From Chlorocebus sabaeus (taxonomy: Eukaryota > Chordata > Mammalia > Primates > Cercopithecidae): 64,000 nt of DNA. The stretch lies in contig NC_132929.1 of assembly GCF_047675955.1 (NCBI RefSeq), positions 32,976,421-33,040,420 of the forward strand, written 5' to 3'. A program made the translations under genes and the position numbers. Of this stretch, positions 45,874 to 58,760 are shown in pieces. Every line of letters begins with the position of its first letter. The stretch's first letter is position 1. The notes under the pieces were generated by a model that was given only the letters and a program-made list of their open reading frames with translations, was not told the DNA's origin and searched no databases.

Positions 45874-47594
45874 GTGAGGGATGGGGGCAGGAGAATCTGG
45901 CTTGGGAACAGATGAAAGGATAAGACCCTCTCTCCCACATCACTGCAAATTCCCTTCCTTCCTTTTAATTAGAGAGTGAATCTCAGTTCATCAGATCATG
46001 GACACAGAGCTTATTAACAAAGAATAAGCTCAATGGTCCTGCAATTGACCTTTTAAAGTCTATAAACTGAAACGTTGGTAGGGACATTGGTTAAATCCTA
46101 TTGCAGGTGGGGAGATGAAGAGGCTGCAGATGAACACTTGAGGTTCTGCAGCCCATTGCAGAGTGGAGGGCTGTACTCTCCCAGGCGTTCCTAACGGTCA
46201 GAGGCCGAGGGCATTGTGTGACCATGTTAATGGGCAGAAGTGTAGACAGGACCCAAATTCCTGGAATCCTTCACCCCCTGCCCTAGTCTGTTCCTTTTGA
46301 TTTTGTGTAGCCCTTTGTTAGACAGTTCAGGTTCTTTTCTCAGCACAGTTACAAGAGGGTTAATTGGCTGAATTGCCCAAACCCTTCCAAGATAATTTTT
46401 CTCTTAATTGAATTCTTGGCTCCTACAAATAGATTCAAAATTATGCTGAAGTCTTTTGGGGCAGACGTCATACTGGCTGTTGAAGAAGAGAAAAACAGTA
46501 TTTTGAAGGGGAAAATGGTTTGAAATGTCATGCCATCTTTAGGGAAAGAGGGGAATTACAGAGTATACAATTTTCAGAGACTCTGCAATATATAGGTTAA
46601 AAATGATGAAGAAAGAGCTCTTGATATTGTTTATTCTGTGGTGATTACAGTGACAGCTCAGAGCTAGTAGGCCCTCTCTCCCCTAAGCCCTATGGTGATT
46701 CACTGATTTTCAATTATGGCACAGTAATTGCAAATGACAAGAAGTGAAAGATGGGTTTGTTTGTTATAACAATAAAAAGTCTGGGAAATAGTCTGTTTGG
46801 GGTTATTACAACTTTGAGACTGTTTTTAAAAGCCTCTTGATGATTTCCCTATCTGATTTTTTTTTTTTTTTTTTTTTTGAGTTGACTGAATTTGAGGGAG
46901 AAAAGCAAAACCGATTTAATTTTTATTGCTTTGAGGGGACGTGTCTGTTATTTGCATCTCATTTCATTTCTGTGCAACAGCCTGATATCCTTGCGATTGA
47001 TCTTTATGTGCTGTTGCTTCATCAGGTACATGCCAATAGGCTACTGAGTAAAATGATTCTCCTTTGGACCCATATCTTTATCACCCTTAAATCTTGCCTC
47101 AAAGCTCGACTTATTGTGGTGTATTGTGGGTGGCTCCTTTAAGGGTAGTTGAGAATAGTGTTGGGGGATATGTTTGTAGTGATTTAAGTATAAGGAAAAT
47201 CAAACTTGTGCCTCACGTGGGGTAGGGGCTATTTCATTGGAAGCTTCCGGGTTCGCGACTGTCAGAGATACGTAAGTGAGGAAAGGACACGTGGTAGGTG
47301 AAAGGATATCTTTGTTGTATGGAATTGAGATCATCAGTAGAGACTTATGTTACTGTGTTTTGACCCTTTCAAATGTCTGCATTATATAGTAACTCAGAGT
47401 ATTTTCATTATGCCAGTTCAAGAGCAATAACTACATTGACCCATATCAGTCTGTAAAAGCGAAACAGGCCAAGTAGTCAAGACGTGTTATCATTGGCAGA
47501 GAATGGACAGTTTCCGAGCACCAGGAAGCTAACGCAAAGGGGTTTGCCTTAGTGCCCAGTGGGGGTGTTGGTCAGCAAGGGCTCTTTGTTCCAC
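45874..47594. other. Intron 8 sequence with a poly-T run
   Basis: No repeat family recognised; a 21-base poly-T run at about 46858-46878 is followed by gagttgactg, which is not Alu and may be the tail of an unrecognised retroposed sequence. Confidence 0.4.
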
Positions 47595-48060
47595 GCTGTT
47601 TTCTATACTGCTGCCAGCATCGTTCCTTAAAAAAACAAATCTGATCATGTCAGCCTCGCTTGACTCCCCATTGCCCCAGATTTCAGCTGAAAATCGTTAG
47701 CATCATAGGGAAGAAGTCCCTTCTCTGCCTAACCCATCCCCAGAAAACTCTATCTTTCAGACCTCTCACCTCTTCATATGTGTAGAGTGACTTGCTCCTA
47801 CTTTGCCATCTGACCAGGCTCTTCTTCTCCTGCAAGACCTTCCCCAAATGTCTTCTCTTTTGTGAACACACCCTAGATACCTAAACTACCTTTGGTGGAG
47901 TTAGTTGCACCTTCCTTCACCTTCCTTAGGGTTTCTGTGGAACCCTGGCCATTCTTCTACTATGGTCTGTATCACACCCTATTATAATTTCTCATCTTTT
48001 CTGCCTCCTCCATTAGACTCTGCACTTCTTAGGCACAGGGGGCACTTTTGTTCCCCCCTG
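47595..48060 (+). repeat. L2 LINE relic
   Basis: ctgccagcatcgttccttaa, caaatctgatcatgtcagcc, ccagatttcagctgaaaatc, tgcaagaccttccccaaatg, ctctgcacttcttaggcaca: L2 3' body in sense orientation. Confidence 0.65.
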
Positions 48061-48360
48061 TCCTTTTTTTTTTCCTGCGAGGGAGTGACGAACTCTAGTA
48101 CCTCTGGGGCTAGACAGGGAGCATAAATGAGTAAAGTGCTGCGTCTGTTATTGGGATGATAGGAGGGTATGGTGGAGACTGTGACAAGCTGGCTGGAGGG
48201 CATGTCCTTTGCTGGAGGCTTCAGTGGCTTGCTTCTGTGCTCCAGCTTAGAGTTGCCAGTGAGGGAATGCTGGGCCCATGTTGCTAGATCTTTCATTTTT
48301 TTTCAAGAAGCCAGATATCTGTGAGATCTCCCAACTTTTAAGCATATCTTCAAATTACAA

Positions 48361-48379
48361 AATAAATAAATAAATAAAA
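48361..48379. repeat. (AAAT)n microsatellite
   Basis: Four to five AAAT units. Confidence 0.85.
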
Positions 48380-48633
48380 TGACATAGACCAATACATCCC
48401 ATATGCAAGTCAAGAGGCTGTGTTCTTACCCCCTTGAGCTCAGCATGGTGCCTGGGACAGTGTCTGGCAAGTGAAAGTTAGTTTAGGACAAATTTCCTTT
48501 CTGACTGGGTTTTCAGTCCCTGCCGTGTAGTTTCTGTTGAATTTTTTCAGTGGTGATGTGGGAAGCCTTTTAGGGAACTCTGGTATTATTCTGTGAATTT
48601 CGTGCCTTGCTTTTGAATTTCTCTGCAGTTTTT

Positions 48634-48976
48634 TTCTTTCTCTTTCCTCCTCCTTCTTCTTCTTTTTTTTTTTTTTTTTTTTTTTTCTTTTTGAGATGGA
48701 GTCTTGCTCTGTTACCCTGGTTGGAGTGCAGTGGCACAGTCTTGGGTCACTGCAACTTCCGCCTCCCAGGTTCAAGCAATTCTCATGCCTCAGCCTCCGA
48801 AGTAGCTGGGATTACAGGCATGTGCCACTATGCCTGGCTAATTTTTTTATATTTTTAGTAGAGATAGGCTTTCGCCATGTTGACCAGGCTGGTTTCGAAC
48901 TCTTGGCCTCAAGTGATCTGCCCACCTTGGCCTCCCAAAGTGTTGAGATTACAGATGTGAGCCACAGTGCCTGGCT
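48634..48976 (-). mobile_element. Alu SINE, minus strand, with CT-rich tail
   Basis: A 50-base C/T-rich tract precedes gagatggagtcttgctctgt; body ends cagtgcctggctt. tgcagttttt occurs at 48624-48633 and 48981-48990. Confidence 0.95.
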
Positions 48977-49298
48977 TCCTTGCAGTTTTTAAAGAGGATC
49001 CTGATTGTGTTTTTTCACCATATTAGCTTTTGCTTCTGAAGGTGGCTGCTTAACAAATATGATAGAGTCATATTTGATGGGGGACAAATGTATCAATTTA
49101 GTAGATGGATGCTGTTTTTGGTTATTTATGTCTTGGTATTATAGAATGGAATCTTAAGATTATTAAATATTTGGAGGAGAGTGAATTAAATATAATTTTT
49201 AAATCTAGTAAATTATGTGTCTTAAATATGTGCTCTTACACTTAGATTTGTCCTGCCCCAGGGGGAGAACCCAGCCACCACTGTGGCTAAAAACTGAC

Positions 49299-49365
49299 AT
49301 TTTTTTTTTTGAAAATGGAGTCTCACTCTGTCGCCCAGGCTGGAGTGAAGTGGAATGATCTCCCT
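49299..49365 (-). mobile_element. Alu fragment, minus strand, about 65 bp
   Basis: T-run, then gagtctcactctgtcgccca and ggctggagtgaagtgg, then abrupt change to unrelated sequence. Confidence 0.85.
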
Positions 49366-49700
49366 TCCAGGAGATTGAAGGGGAGGTATGTAACTCTCAA
49401 GCTGATTATAGACAAGAGTAAATGAGCCAGGTGACATGCAGATAAAGTCATATAGGAAACCCTATAGGAGACCCCATGGCTGTGCTTAGGAAGAGGACTG
49501 GTGGCAATCATGAAATATTTCATGGAGGGGACAGTATTTGAGTTGGATTTTGAGTGATGTTTGGGCATGGGGGCTGAGGACATTTTGGGTGCTGAGTACA
49601 GCATGAACGATACCTTGTAGATGGGAAAGTGAGATGTTTGGGCTGGGCTTTGTGCAGAAAGAGAAGTTAAGGTGACTACAGAATCAGACACTTAAGGGGC
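49366..49700 (-). repeat. Probable L2 relic
   Basis: catggaggggacagtatttg, agttggattttgagtgatgt and gggtgctgagtacagcatga resemble the reversed L2 body. Confidence 0.45.
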
Positions 49701-49879
49701 ATTTGCCCAGATCCAATGTGTGGACCGTGCTTGGATCCCAACTGAAACAAACTGACTGTAAAAAACAAAATACTTGAAATCATTGGGAGCATTTTAACAC
49801 TCTATATTAATGATATTAAGAAACTAAACAATTTTTAAGGGGTGATAATAGTGTTGTTGTTGTTAAGAGTCTCTGACTT

Positions 49880-50195
49880 CTTTTTTTTTTTTTTTCCTTT
49901 TTTTTGAGTTGGAATCTTGCTCTTGCTCTTGTTGTCCAGACTGGAGTGCAGTGGTGTGATGTTGGCTCACTGCAACCTCTGCCTCCCGGGTTCAAGTGAT
50001 TCTTGTGCCTCAGCTTCCTGAGTAGCTGGGATTACAGGTGCCTGCCACCACAACCAGCTGATTTTTGCAGTTTTACTAGAGATGAGGTTTCACCATGTTG
50101 GCCAGGCTAGTCTAGAACTCCTGACCTCAGGTAATTCACCCGCCTCGGCCTCTCAAAGTGCTGGGGTTACAGGCGTGAGCCACCATGCCCGGCCA
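49880..50195 (-). mobile_element. Alu SINE, minus strand, with 12-bp target duplication
   Basis: Full reversed Alu; agtctctgactt at 49868-49879 and 50196-50207. A short extra cttgctctt duplication lies near 49917. Confidence 0.96.
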
Positions 50196-50396
50196 AGTCT
50201 CTGACTTTTAAAGAAACATACTGAGGTTTTTATAGGATGTCTGAAGTTTGCTTTAAAATAATCCACTTTGTTGGGGGAAGTCAGTGGGGTATGGATGAAA
50301 TAAGATCAGCCGTGCACTGATGTGTGTTAAAGCTGGGTAATGGGTAGGTGAGAGTTAATTACATATCCTCTCTACTTTTGGAAATGTTTGAAGTTT

Positions 50397-50707
50397 TCTT
50401 CCTTTTTTTTCTTTTTCTTTTTCTTTTTTTTTTCGAGACAGAGTCTGGTTCTGTCACCCAGGCTGGAGTGCAGTGGCACGATCTCAGCTCACTTCAACCT
50501 CTGCCTCCTGGGTTCAAGCCATCTTCCCACCTCAGCCTCCCAAGGAGCTAGGACTACAGGTGCATTCCACCACACCTGGCTAGTTTTTGTAAAGACACAG
50601 TTTTACCACGTTGCTCAGGCTGGTCTTGAACTCCTGAGCTAAAGCCATCTGCTCACGTCAGCCTCCCAAAATATTGGGGTTATAGGTGTGACCTGCTACA
50701 CCCAGCC
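50397..50707 (-). mobile_element. Alu SINE, minus strand, with 9-bp target duplication
   Basis: CT-rich start, gagacagagtctggttctgt, ends gctacacccagcc. ttgaagttt at 50388-50396 and 50708-50716. Confidence 0.95.
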
Positions 50708-50730
50708 TTGAAGTTTACTTTGGTAAAAAG

Positions 50731-50758
50731 TTTGTGTGTGTGTGTGTGTGTTTGTGTG
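50731..50758. repeat. (GT)n microsatellite
   Basis: About ten GT units with one interruption. Confidence 0.85.
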
Positions 50759-50870
50759 AAAGAACAAACAAAAAGAGTTAAAATAGGAAAGGTGGAGTGG
50801 GGTGAGATTATGGAAACTATTTTTAGTTGGTAGTCATTGAGGGAGCAATGATGTTTCTTTTATTAGGGAC

Positions 50871-51242
50871 TGATATGGTTTGGCTGTGTCCCCACCCAAA
50901 TCTCATCTTGAATTGTACTCCCATAATTCCCACATGTTGTGGGAGGGACTGGTGGGAGATAATTGAATCATGGGGGTGGTTTCCCCCATACTGTTCTCAT
51001 GGTAGTGAATAATTCCCACGAAATCTGATGGTTTTATTGGGGATTTCCGCTTTTGCGTCTTCCTCATTCTCTCTTTGCCTGCTGCCATCCGTGTAAGATG
51101 GGACTTGCTCCTCCTTGCCTTCCACCATGATTGTGAGGCTTCCCTAGCCACATGGAACTGTAAGTTCAATTAAACCTCTTTCTTTTGTAAGTTGCCCAGT
51201 CTTGGGTATGTCTTTATCAACAGTGTGAAATGGACTAATACA
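50871..51242 (+). mobile_element. THE1-type solo LTR, plus strand
   Basis: tgatatggtttggctgtgtc to ggactaataca, 372 bp, the classical TG...CA ends. gggac at 50866-50870 and 51243-51247 is the 5-bp target duplication. No internal region. Confidence 0.96.
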
Positions 51243-51247
51243 GGGAC

Positions 51248-52785
51248 CTAATAGGGACATTACTTGGTGGTGGTGTGACCTGAGGCTGCAGGTGGAATGG
51301 TTAGAAGTAGAGAGTGAGGAGAGATGAGCAGGAAGTAGGGGCTGACTAAGGAGACCCCGCAGGGAGCATGGATTGGGGTGAGGAGGAAGAAGAGATACAG
51401 CTGACCTGAGCAGGCATCGTCTCTGGGTGCCTGGAAGGGGGCTGTACTGGGAATGGAAAGGCTCATGAGTTCATCTTGAGACCCTGGGGTCCCTCTGTAT
51501 GAACAGTGAGTGAGGAACAGGGCTGCCCTATCCAACTGGGAGTCGTTGGAGGGAATGTGAGCGAGTGACAGAGAGAGAAAGAAGGGAAGGGGACCGAGGG
51601 CCTGAGGAGGAAGAGAAGACACAGACACAGAGACCTGAAGAGAAGCAGCCACATCCAGTGACAGGAAAGCAAGGGGAAGGGCAGTTCATTTGACTTAGTT
51701 AACAACCTCTTGGGGGAGTTTCTTCAAGCAGCCTATTTTCACATTATACATTTCCATACTGAGTTTCTGTACTTTTGTCTTGTCTGTTCCTCATACTGTA
51801 AATTCTTTCTGCCCATATTTTATATTCTCTAACCCTTGTAAGAATTTTATTCAAATTCAATAATGTTGAAACTTTTCTCCCCCTTTACCACCGCCGTCCA
51901 ATTTTGGATGTATGTGTGTATTTTACTCAGCAATTTGGAAATGTCACTCAGTCTTACAGAAATGAATATATGCTTTGGTGCCGTGTTCTCACATCATTTC
52001 TAGTTTTGTCCCTTCCCTCTTTCCTGCCAATCTCCAAACAGGTTCTTCCAAAGCGTAAGGTCAGCAGAGGGTCAAATGGTAAAACCAGCGCTAATCTCAG
52101 GATCAGTGGAATTGCTTCCCTTAAGACATGGCTAATTCAGTGTAAAATCTCATTTCTGTCTTCTCCAAGGGAGCCAGGTTAGCCAGGGAAACAGCAAAAG
52201 CTCCTCATTTCCTCTGCATTTTAACTTCAAATAATCAACTTAACCCTGAATGGCAGCTACTGAGAGCTGGAGAAGTGGTGGGGTTGGCAATCAGGTGCCC
52301 AGGAAAAGGAAAATATATCTTTTTCCACAGACTCAAGCGTGCCTAGAGTGACATGGAATTTTCCATAGGCAAAAGTGAAATGGGTAAGATTTAAGGCTAA
52401 AAAAAGATCTCTTTTATTTTTCTCTCTCTTTTGCCTGCCCCAGAAATGGCTCTTTTAATAGTTGTGTAACTCTTCTGCATTTTGTATTGATAAAAAAGTA
52501 TATAAATAAGAGGTCTAGAGTGGTGTCCTGGGATGTTCCTTTTGAACCCATCACAGGCCCAGTGCCCCATTTTGTGGCTCTGATCCCCGGTGCCTCCCAT
52601 GTCCTGAGAGTCAGTGGCTGTCATGACAAGACTCCGGGGGCGCTGGGCAATGGACAAATCTCTTAGGGGGCCTCCATGAGGGGTAAACAGAGCATCTCTG
52701 CAAGTCACTCCTGGTGTTTTACCTGAGCCGCCTAGAGTCACTTGCCATAGGTTAGCTCATAGACGACAAAGATATGCTGGTTTAT
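51248..52785. other. Intron 8 sequence, no recognised element
   Basis: The first 450 bases are G/A-rich and may be L2-derived; the remainder is unassigned. Minus-strand frames of up to 130 codons at 51260-51652 result from the purine bias. Confidence 0.4.
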
Positions 52786-52789
52786 CTTT

Positions 52790-53000
52790 AGATATGCGGA
52801 TTCATTTGCCATCAAATGCCTGAGTGTGCTTTCTGTGCCAGCACAGTGCTAGTCACCAAGAATATAAAGGCAAGCAAGCTGTGGTCTCTAACTTTGAGGA
52901 TCTTATGTGGTCTTGTGGGCAGAAAGATGTGCAAGTTAAATGACGAAGTTATGGGTGCTGTGGTTGAGGGATGTGCAGAGTAGGAGATCAGGACAGGTTT
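52790..53000 (-). repeat. Probable L2 3' end relic
   Basis: gtgccagcacagtgctagtc, gctgtggtctctaactttga and agcaagctgtgg resemble the reversed L2 terminus. Confidence 0.45.
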
Positions 53001-53999
53001 ATTGCTTTAGGTGGCAAAATTCAGGTGAGAAATAGCATGTCAGTTCTGTGGGTTGACACTCTAAGTGCCTTTTATGTACCAAATACTTAAGAATCAGAAA
53101 TGAAAAAGAGTCTTCCTCTTTGAAGAACCTCTCTGGGAGCTTTGGGATGTTGGTATACCTTGAACTTGCTGATTTTGTACCCAGCTCGTTTTAGTGAAAC
53201 TCAGAGTTAGAATTGCTAGGAAGACAAAGAAAAAATATTGATTTGGCTGATGAGTTAAAATGTATTTCACGTATTCAGTAAATCAGTTTCCAGTTACAGT
53301 TGAGATTTCCAGAGGGTAGGAGCTCATAAACAATTTATGAGGAGAGCCTCTACCTTTCCTGGCTAGGATGATGTAGAATAAAGGGCTTCTATTTCCAGGA
53401 CTACCGTTAGGGCTTTTGGCGAGTAGATTTAGCAGCTGCTATTCTGTAGAGAGGATTTTGGCTTTAGCCTCACAGTGCAGGAAGAACTGATGGAAAATTC
53501 CATTAGGAGGATCCCTCACACGGAGAGGTAGGACCTTGGGTAATTTTTAATGACCCTACCTTGATGCCTCATGAACATGTTTAAGCAGGCTGGCATTTTC
53601 CAGCAGTGCCATAAGGAGCAGAAGATAGGGCTGATACCCAGGGCGTCTCGATGTCTCAAAATCACAGCAAATTCACAGCAGCGTGCGGAGAAAGTGTCAA
53701 GACTTAGTTGGGTAGAGAAGGAGGTAATGCGCTGGAAGCACAGCCGAGGAGCTTGGTCACGTGGTAAGGCTGCCTATGCCTAGCCTTCCTCGGGCCTCCT
53801 GATTACCGATGGAGCGAGGAGGGCCCTTGCCTGTTTCCCACCTGTGGTGAACAGTGACGAGGAGAATAGGCTCAAACCACTCAGATTTCATGTTCAATAG
53901 TCAGTGTCAATGTCTAACTGTTGGGAATGGATTGTTGATACAGTTTTTGGAATATCCATTCAATAAATAGGTCACCTATAGTCATTAATTAAGCAAATA
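53001..53999. other. Intron 8 sequence, no recognised element
   Basis: Nothing assignable; the 70-codon frame at 53571-53783 has no known product. Confidence 0.4.
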
Positions 54000-54545
54000 T
54001 CTAAGGAGCATTTTATTTATGTCAGGCACTGTGCTGGGTTGTAGGAATAACATGGACAAAAGGCGTGAGAAAGACGTTACTCAGATAATCACATGGATAA
54101 ATGTGTGATTTTCTGGGTGTGGTTGTGCACCCTGTAGTCCTAGCTACTAGGGTGCGTGAGGCAGGAAGATCACTTGAGCCCAGGAGTTTGAGTCCAACGG
54201 GGTAAGATAGCAAGACCCCCATCTCAGAAAAAAGAAAAAAATACATACATGTGTAATTCAGATGTGATAAATGCTTTGAAGTTCAGGGAGGGAGAAAAAG
54301 TTTCCTTGAGGAAAATGATGATGGAAATCTGAAGGATGAATGGGAATTAACTAGATTTTTATAAATCCAGAGAATGGTCCAAGCAGAGGAAATAGCATGT
54401 GCGAGGGGCTTACGACAGAAGGGAGTGTGGTTTGTTCAAGCTGTTAAACCATGGCAAGTGAGGCTGGGCTGTGAAGGGTAGTTGAAAGTCTGGTATGAGA
54501 GGAAGTAGAAGCAGATAGGGACCAGCTCATGCAGCCTGTGTGGAG
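54000..54545 (-). repeat. L2 relic, split by a short Alu
   Basis: ttatgtcaggcactgtgctg, ggaataacatggacaaaagg and, after the Alu, gataaatgctttgaagttca, gaaatagcatgtgcgagggg, agaagcagatagggaccagc follow the reversed L2 body. Confidence 0.55.
54112..54240 (+). mobile_element. Short Alu-type monomer, plus strand
   Basis: gggtgtggttgtgcaccctg, aggcaggaagatcacttgag, A-rich end; about 130 bp. Near-duplicate flanks atgtgtgatt and atgtgtaatt. Confidence 0.8.
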
Positions 54546-55629
54546 CATCTGAAGGACAGATTTTTAGAGACAGACAGACAGACAAGCAGGTGTGTGTGTA
54601 TGTGTTTTTGTGGGGGAGTGTGAATGTTTGACACAGGCAGATTCCTTCCATGGAAAAGTGCCTGCTCTGGGCTTGACCAGTGAGATGGGAGGCCCTGGGA
54701 TGGTTCGTTCATGCTGACACTTAGGATGGAGGCACGGGATCTCTGAGGTCTCTTCCACAATTTCATTCTATTTTTAAAAGGATTATTACCTGTCTCTGTC
54801 TCTCCTGACTCCTGTGGAGAAAGGGATGGAAATAGGATTATGTAGGGCCCCATTTTCCTTATGAGTTTTTGCTCCTTGCTAAGTGCCAGTCTCCTGAATT
54901 TATAACATGTGTCTTTGGGCAGGTGGATGAGAGTTGATAGGGCTTATAACTGAAGGGAGAAGCTTGGTATGCTGACGGAGAAGGTTTGTAGGAGGAAAGT
55001 TTTTATTTGTTTCTTGCCTGATAAGACTTTTATAATGGGTCACTGCTGGAAATACCTTTAAATGCTTATAGAAGCAGAGAAAGTAACTAGTGGGGTACTT
55101 GCCTATCTCCCCATGTGGAGTGGATGTTCTGAAATCTCTGAGCCATCCACGGACACTGCTCAGAGTCCGGAAGTGTGAGTAACAAAGGAGCTATGGCTAC
55201 TCACTGAGGGCCCTACACCAGATGCATTTCCAGATGTGGATATGGTCAAGCCACAAGAATTGGGTGGTACAGTGAGGGGGGCTGTTGTAAATAGCCTGGG
55301 ACAGTCATAGCCACCATAATATTGCAAACAGTTGAATCCTGAACATCTAAAGGAAAAAAGCTTTAATTTTATTATTGGGAATCCTATTCAATCTATGTTA
55401 TACTCTTTCTGACCCTCTAAATTCTGCCTGATGGATATTTTTCTAAAGACTTACCAAGATCATTAAGTAGATTTTTACTTGGTGGAAAATTTTGGCATTA
55501 TTATTTGATCACTTTAAGCAGAAAATGGAATATGTCATAAACTCTAAATTCATTAGACAAGAGCCAGTATGGAAACAGGAGTACCTACAGTGGCAAAGTT
55601 AATCACAGTGCATAAGGCATTTATAGTAG
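54546..55629. other. Intron 8 sequence, no recognised element
   Basis: A short GT-rich run near 54590; otherwise unassigned. Confidence 0.4.
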
Positions 55630-56490
55630 CCAGTTGGCCCACAGTGACCTGTGCCTTCTGGTCCTTTTGCTCCATTGTTGTCCCTTCCCATGTTGAAAAG
55701 GTCTGATCTGTGTAACTAATAGGATATTATGGAAATGATGGAGTGTGACTTCCATTGCTTGATTATAAAAGACATGTGGCTTCTTCCTTGCTTTCTCTTG
55801 GATCTCTTGCTGTGGAGGAAACCAGCTGCCATGTTGTAAGGGCACTCAAGCAGCCCACGAAAAACCCCCTGTGGCAAGGGACTGAGGTCACTTGTCAACA
55901 GCCATGTGAGTGTACCATCTTGGAAGCAGATCCTCTGGCCCCAGTCAAGCCTTCAGATGACTGCAACCTTGACTAACGTCTTGACTGCAACCTCATCAGA
56001 AACTCTGAGCCAAAACTGCCTGATTGAGTCTCTTCTTTGTCCTCCTTCTCCTCCTCCTCCTCCTCCTTCTCCTTCTTCCTTTTTTTTTTTCTGAGACAGA
56101 GTCTCACTCTGCCACCCAGGCTGGAGTGTAGTGGCACAATCTTGGTTCACTGCAACATCCACCTCCTGGGTTCAAGCAATTCTCCTACCTCAGCCTCCTG
56201 AGTAGCTGGGACTACAGGTGTGTGCCACTATGCCTGGCTGATTTTTGTATTTTTAGTAGAGACAGGGTTTCACCATGTTGGCCAGACTGGTCTCGAACTC
56301 TTGACCTTAGGTGATTCACCTGCCTTGGCCTCCCAAAATTCTGGGATTATAGGCGTGAGCCACCATGCCCAGCCTTTGAGTCACTTCTTGATTCCTTATC
56401 CTCAGAAACTTTGTAAGGTAATGGTTTTTATTTTAGGCTGCTAAGTTTTGGGGCAATTTGTTATGTGGCAATAGACAACTGATGAAACAT
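55630..56490 (+). mobile_element. MLT1-type LTR, split by an Alu
   Basis: gccatgttgtaagggcactc, aagcagcccacgaaaaaccc, ggaagcagatcctctggccc, gtcaagccttcagatgactg, ttgactgcaacctcatcaga; after the Alu, ctgctaagttttggggcaat and gttatgtggcaatagacaac. Edges approximate. Confidence 0.7.
56037..56374 (-). mobile_element. Alu SINE, minus strand, preceded by (CTC/CTT)n
   Basis: A CTC/CTT-rich tract at 56037-56080 is the decayed A-tail; body gagacagagtctcactctgc to caccatgcccagcc. ttgagtc followed by cttctt repeats on both flanks. Confidence 0.94.
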
Positions 56491-57149
56491 TTTGACAAAA
56501 CCTTCTCTTTCAAGCTGCATTTTCTGATAGCCACTGTCTCTAGTGGAACCCACAGCATCCTGCCATGCCCTTGATTATTACGCTGGACTATATCTCTTAG
56601 GTGATATGTCATGGTTCACATCTTGAAGGAGGGGTGTCTTGTCCTTTGTATCGTCAGTACTTTGCAGAATGCCCTGTATTTGCTGTATGTATGAATCAGA
56701 ATGTGTAGAGGTAAATAAAGGACACCCGCATTATGTAAGGACAGGTCGGGGTTTTAAACCCAGCTTTGTCATTGACTTCATAGAATTCTCCTTGTCTTTC
56801 TCTGTTTTTATTTCCTCTATTGTAAAGGGATACTATTTGTGTTATAAAAAAAAATGTATAATATATTGCTATATAGACATATGTGCTTGTGCACATATGG
56901 ACTATTTCAAGAGGGAGATAACTAGTCAATAGTGGTTACTTTTGGGGATATGTAGGGGGATGGGGTAAGAGGAAAACTTCCAAAAAACAGTGTATAAACC
57001 TTTTATATCTTTTTAATTTATTCCATGTACAGTGAAATAAGAGTATTGATCTGTGTCTCCTAAGGCAGGTCAAGAAGAAGCCCTAAGTTTAGTGAAGTAT
57101 TTTTAATTTTTTGTCACTGGGGGTCTCTGCCTCTGCCTTGACTTTGACC
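56491..57149. other. Intron 8 sequence, no recognised element
   Basis: AT-rich, unassigned. Confidence 0.4.
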
Positions 57150-57560
57150 TTCACCTTCTATCTACTACCCAGGTCTGTGGCTTCTGCATCCAGAGTAGCT
57201 CAGTTCCGTCCTCTGACCTCCTTTCTCACAGCTGCTGCCCTGGTTCAGGCCTCATCAGCAGCCATCTCCCTGTTTCCCCAACTCAGTTGTCCCCTTCTTA
57301 CCGCACCCCGTGCCGCAGGTTGGTCACCCCATAGCTCAGGCCCTTCCTCACAAGTCCCTGGTGGCTTCCCTCCAGTCACAGGATCCTGCCTGGTCTCCAA
57401 GGCCTGCACTCCATGACCTGGCTCCCACCTGCCTTTGCAACCCTGGCCCTCACTGTTGTCCCTGGTGCCAGCCACACTAAAGGATTCCCTGTCACCTCCA
57501 CAGAAGAGTGTGCTCTATCACTCTGTATTAGCCACCTCTGGGCCTTTGCTTTGCAGTCCT
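57150..57560 (+). repeat. L2 LINE relic
   Basis: C/T-rich L2 body text: cctgcctggtctccaaggcc, ccatgacctggctcccacct, gtgccagccacactaaagg, cctctgggcctttgctttgc. Confidence 0.65.
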
Positions 57561-57648
57561 GACCTGCAAGAAAGGACAGTCCTCACAACAGAGACTTATC
57601 TGACCCAAAATGTCAATCATGACTCAGAAACTGGGATCTATGTATATA

Positions 57649-57650
<2 letters not shown>

Positions 57651-57686
<36 letters not shown>
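57651..57686. repeat. (GT)n microsatellite, about 17 units
   Basis: Pure GT run ending gtgggcgcgc; likely polymorphic. Confidence 0.92.
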
Positions 57687-57688
<2 letters not shown>

Positions 57689-57949
57689 CGCGCTTCTCTT
57701 TTTACATAAATGACTGCTGTGCAACCCCAAGCCTAGTTGATCAGCAATAGATGGAGTGACTGAATACTTTTGACATACCACATCTGATCCCCAAGAGTCC
57801 TCTCCTTGCAGTGGGGAAAATAATCCTCCCAGGGCTGCACGTATTCCAGTCTCAGACTGTCTTTTCTGACCTGCTGTCCTGTGCTCTCCCACTGGATTCT
57901 CTGTGTGTGTGCCCTAGAGGTATCCCTGCTTGCTTTCGTCTGTCCCCCT

Positions 57950-58170
57950 GCTCGTATTAGCCTGTCTGTCCCTAATGTCCTTCACCAGCCCCCGAACTTT
58001 GGTCTCTGCCATTTAAAACCTTGCCATCCTTCACAGCTGAGTTCAGATAACGTCTCCTTCTTGGGTCCACCCAGCAGCTGCTGTTCTTTCTCTTTGAAAT
58101 CCCCAGGATCTTTTGTCCCTCGGGTGGCATTTATTGTGTTTTGCTTTGCCTGTAGTTGTTTGTTTGTTTA
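57950..58170 (+). repeat. L2 LINE relic, 3' part
   Basis: cacagctgagttcagataac, gtctccttcttgggtccacc and ctcgggtggcatttattgtg continue the L2 order. Confidence 0.5.
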
Positions 58171-58593
58171 CTCAACACATCAAGCATGTGCGAAGTCTGG
58201 GGTGCAGAGATGGACAAGGTGGCCTCTGCTCTCAACTCTTCCCCCAGCCTAGTGCCAGAGACAGACAAGAAAGCTGACGGCCAGTTCGGTGTGGGGCACG
58301 AGAAGCTGGCATACGACACAGAAAGCAGAAGTTCGGAAAAGGGTGACTTTGCTCAGTGTAGGCAGGCTAAGGCTGGTTCCTAAGAGGGAGTGAGGCTTGG
58401 GTGAGTCTTGGGGGCAGGGGGAATTGGCAAGGTGACTTATGGGTGGGCAAGGACATTCTGGAACTTCTTGAACCAAAGCATGTCTTGTTCTCCTCTGAGA
58501 CTTGAACACTTCTTTAGGAGTAACCATTTTCCTTATTCATTTGTGTGCCTTTTATAGTTTTACCTTAGACAGCTAATAGTTTTGTTTGCATTC

Positions 58594-58760
58594 ATGTATT
58601 TATTCATTCAACAAATATTCTTGAGTGCTTATTTACTGGAGGTACTGGACTGATGTGAATGGATTTAGGCAAATAGTTGGTGGCAGATGGATTCAGTAGA
58701 AACCACCAGAGTAGTAGGTGGCCTCTGAAGTGATTAGATGTGGTTTAGTGAGTTTTAGCT
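58594..58760 (-). repeat. Probable L2 3' end fragment
   Basis: tatttattcattcaacaaat followed by cttgagtgcttatttactgg, the reversed L2 terminus. Confidence 0.5.

Noticed and set aside
47982..48296. 104-codon minus-strand frame
   Set aside because: Overlaps an L2 relic and has no conserved motif.
51260..51705. Minus-strand frames of 80-130 codons rich in S, L and P
   Set aside because: Product of purine-strand bias in the plus strand; both frames overlap and neither has coding character.
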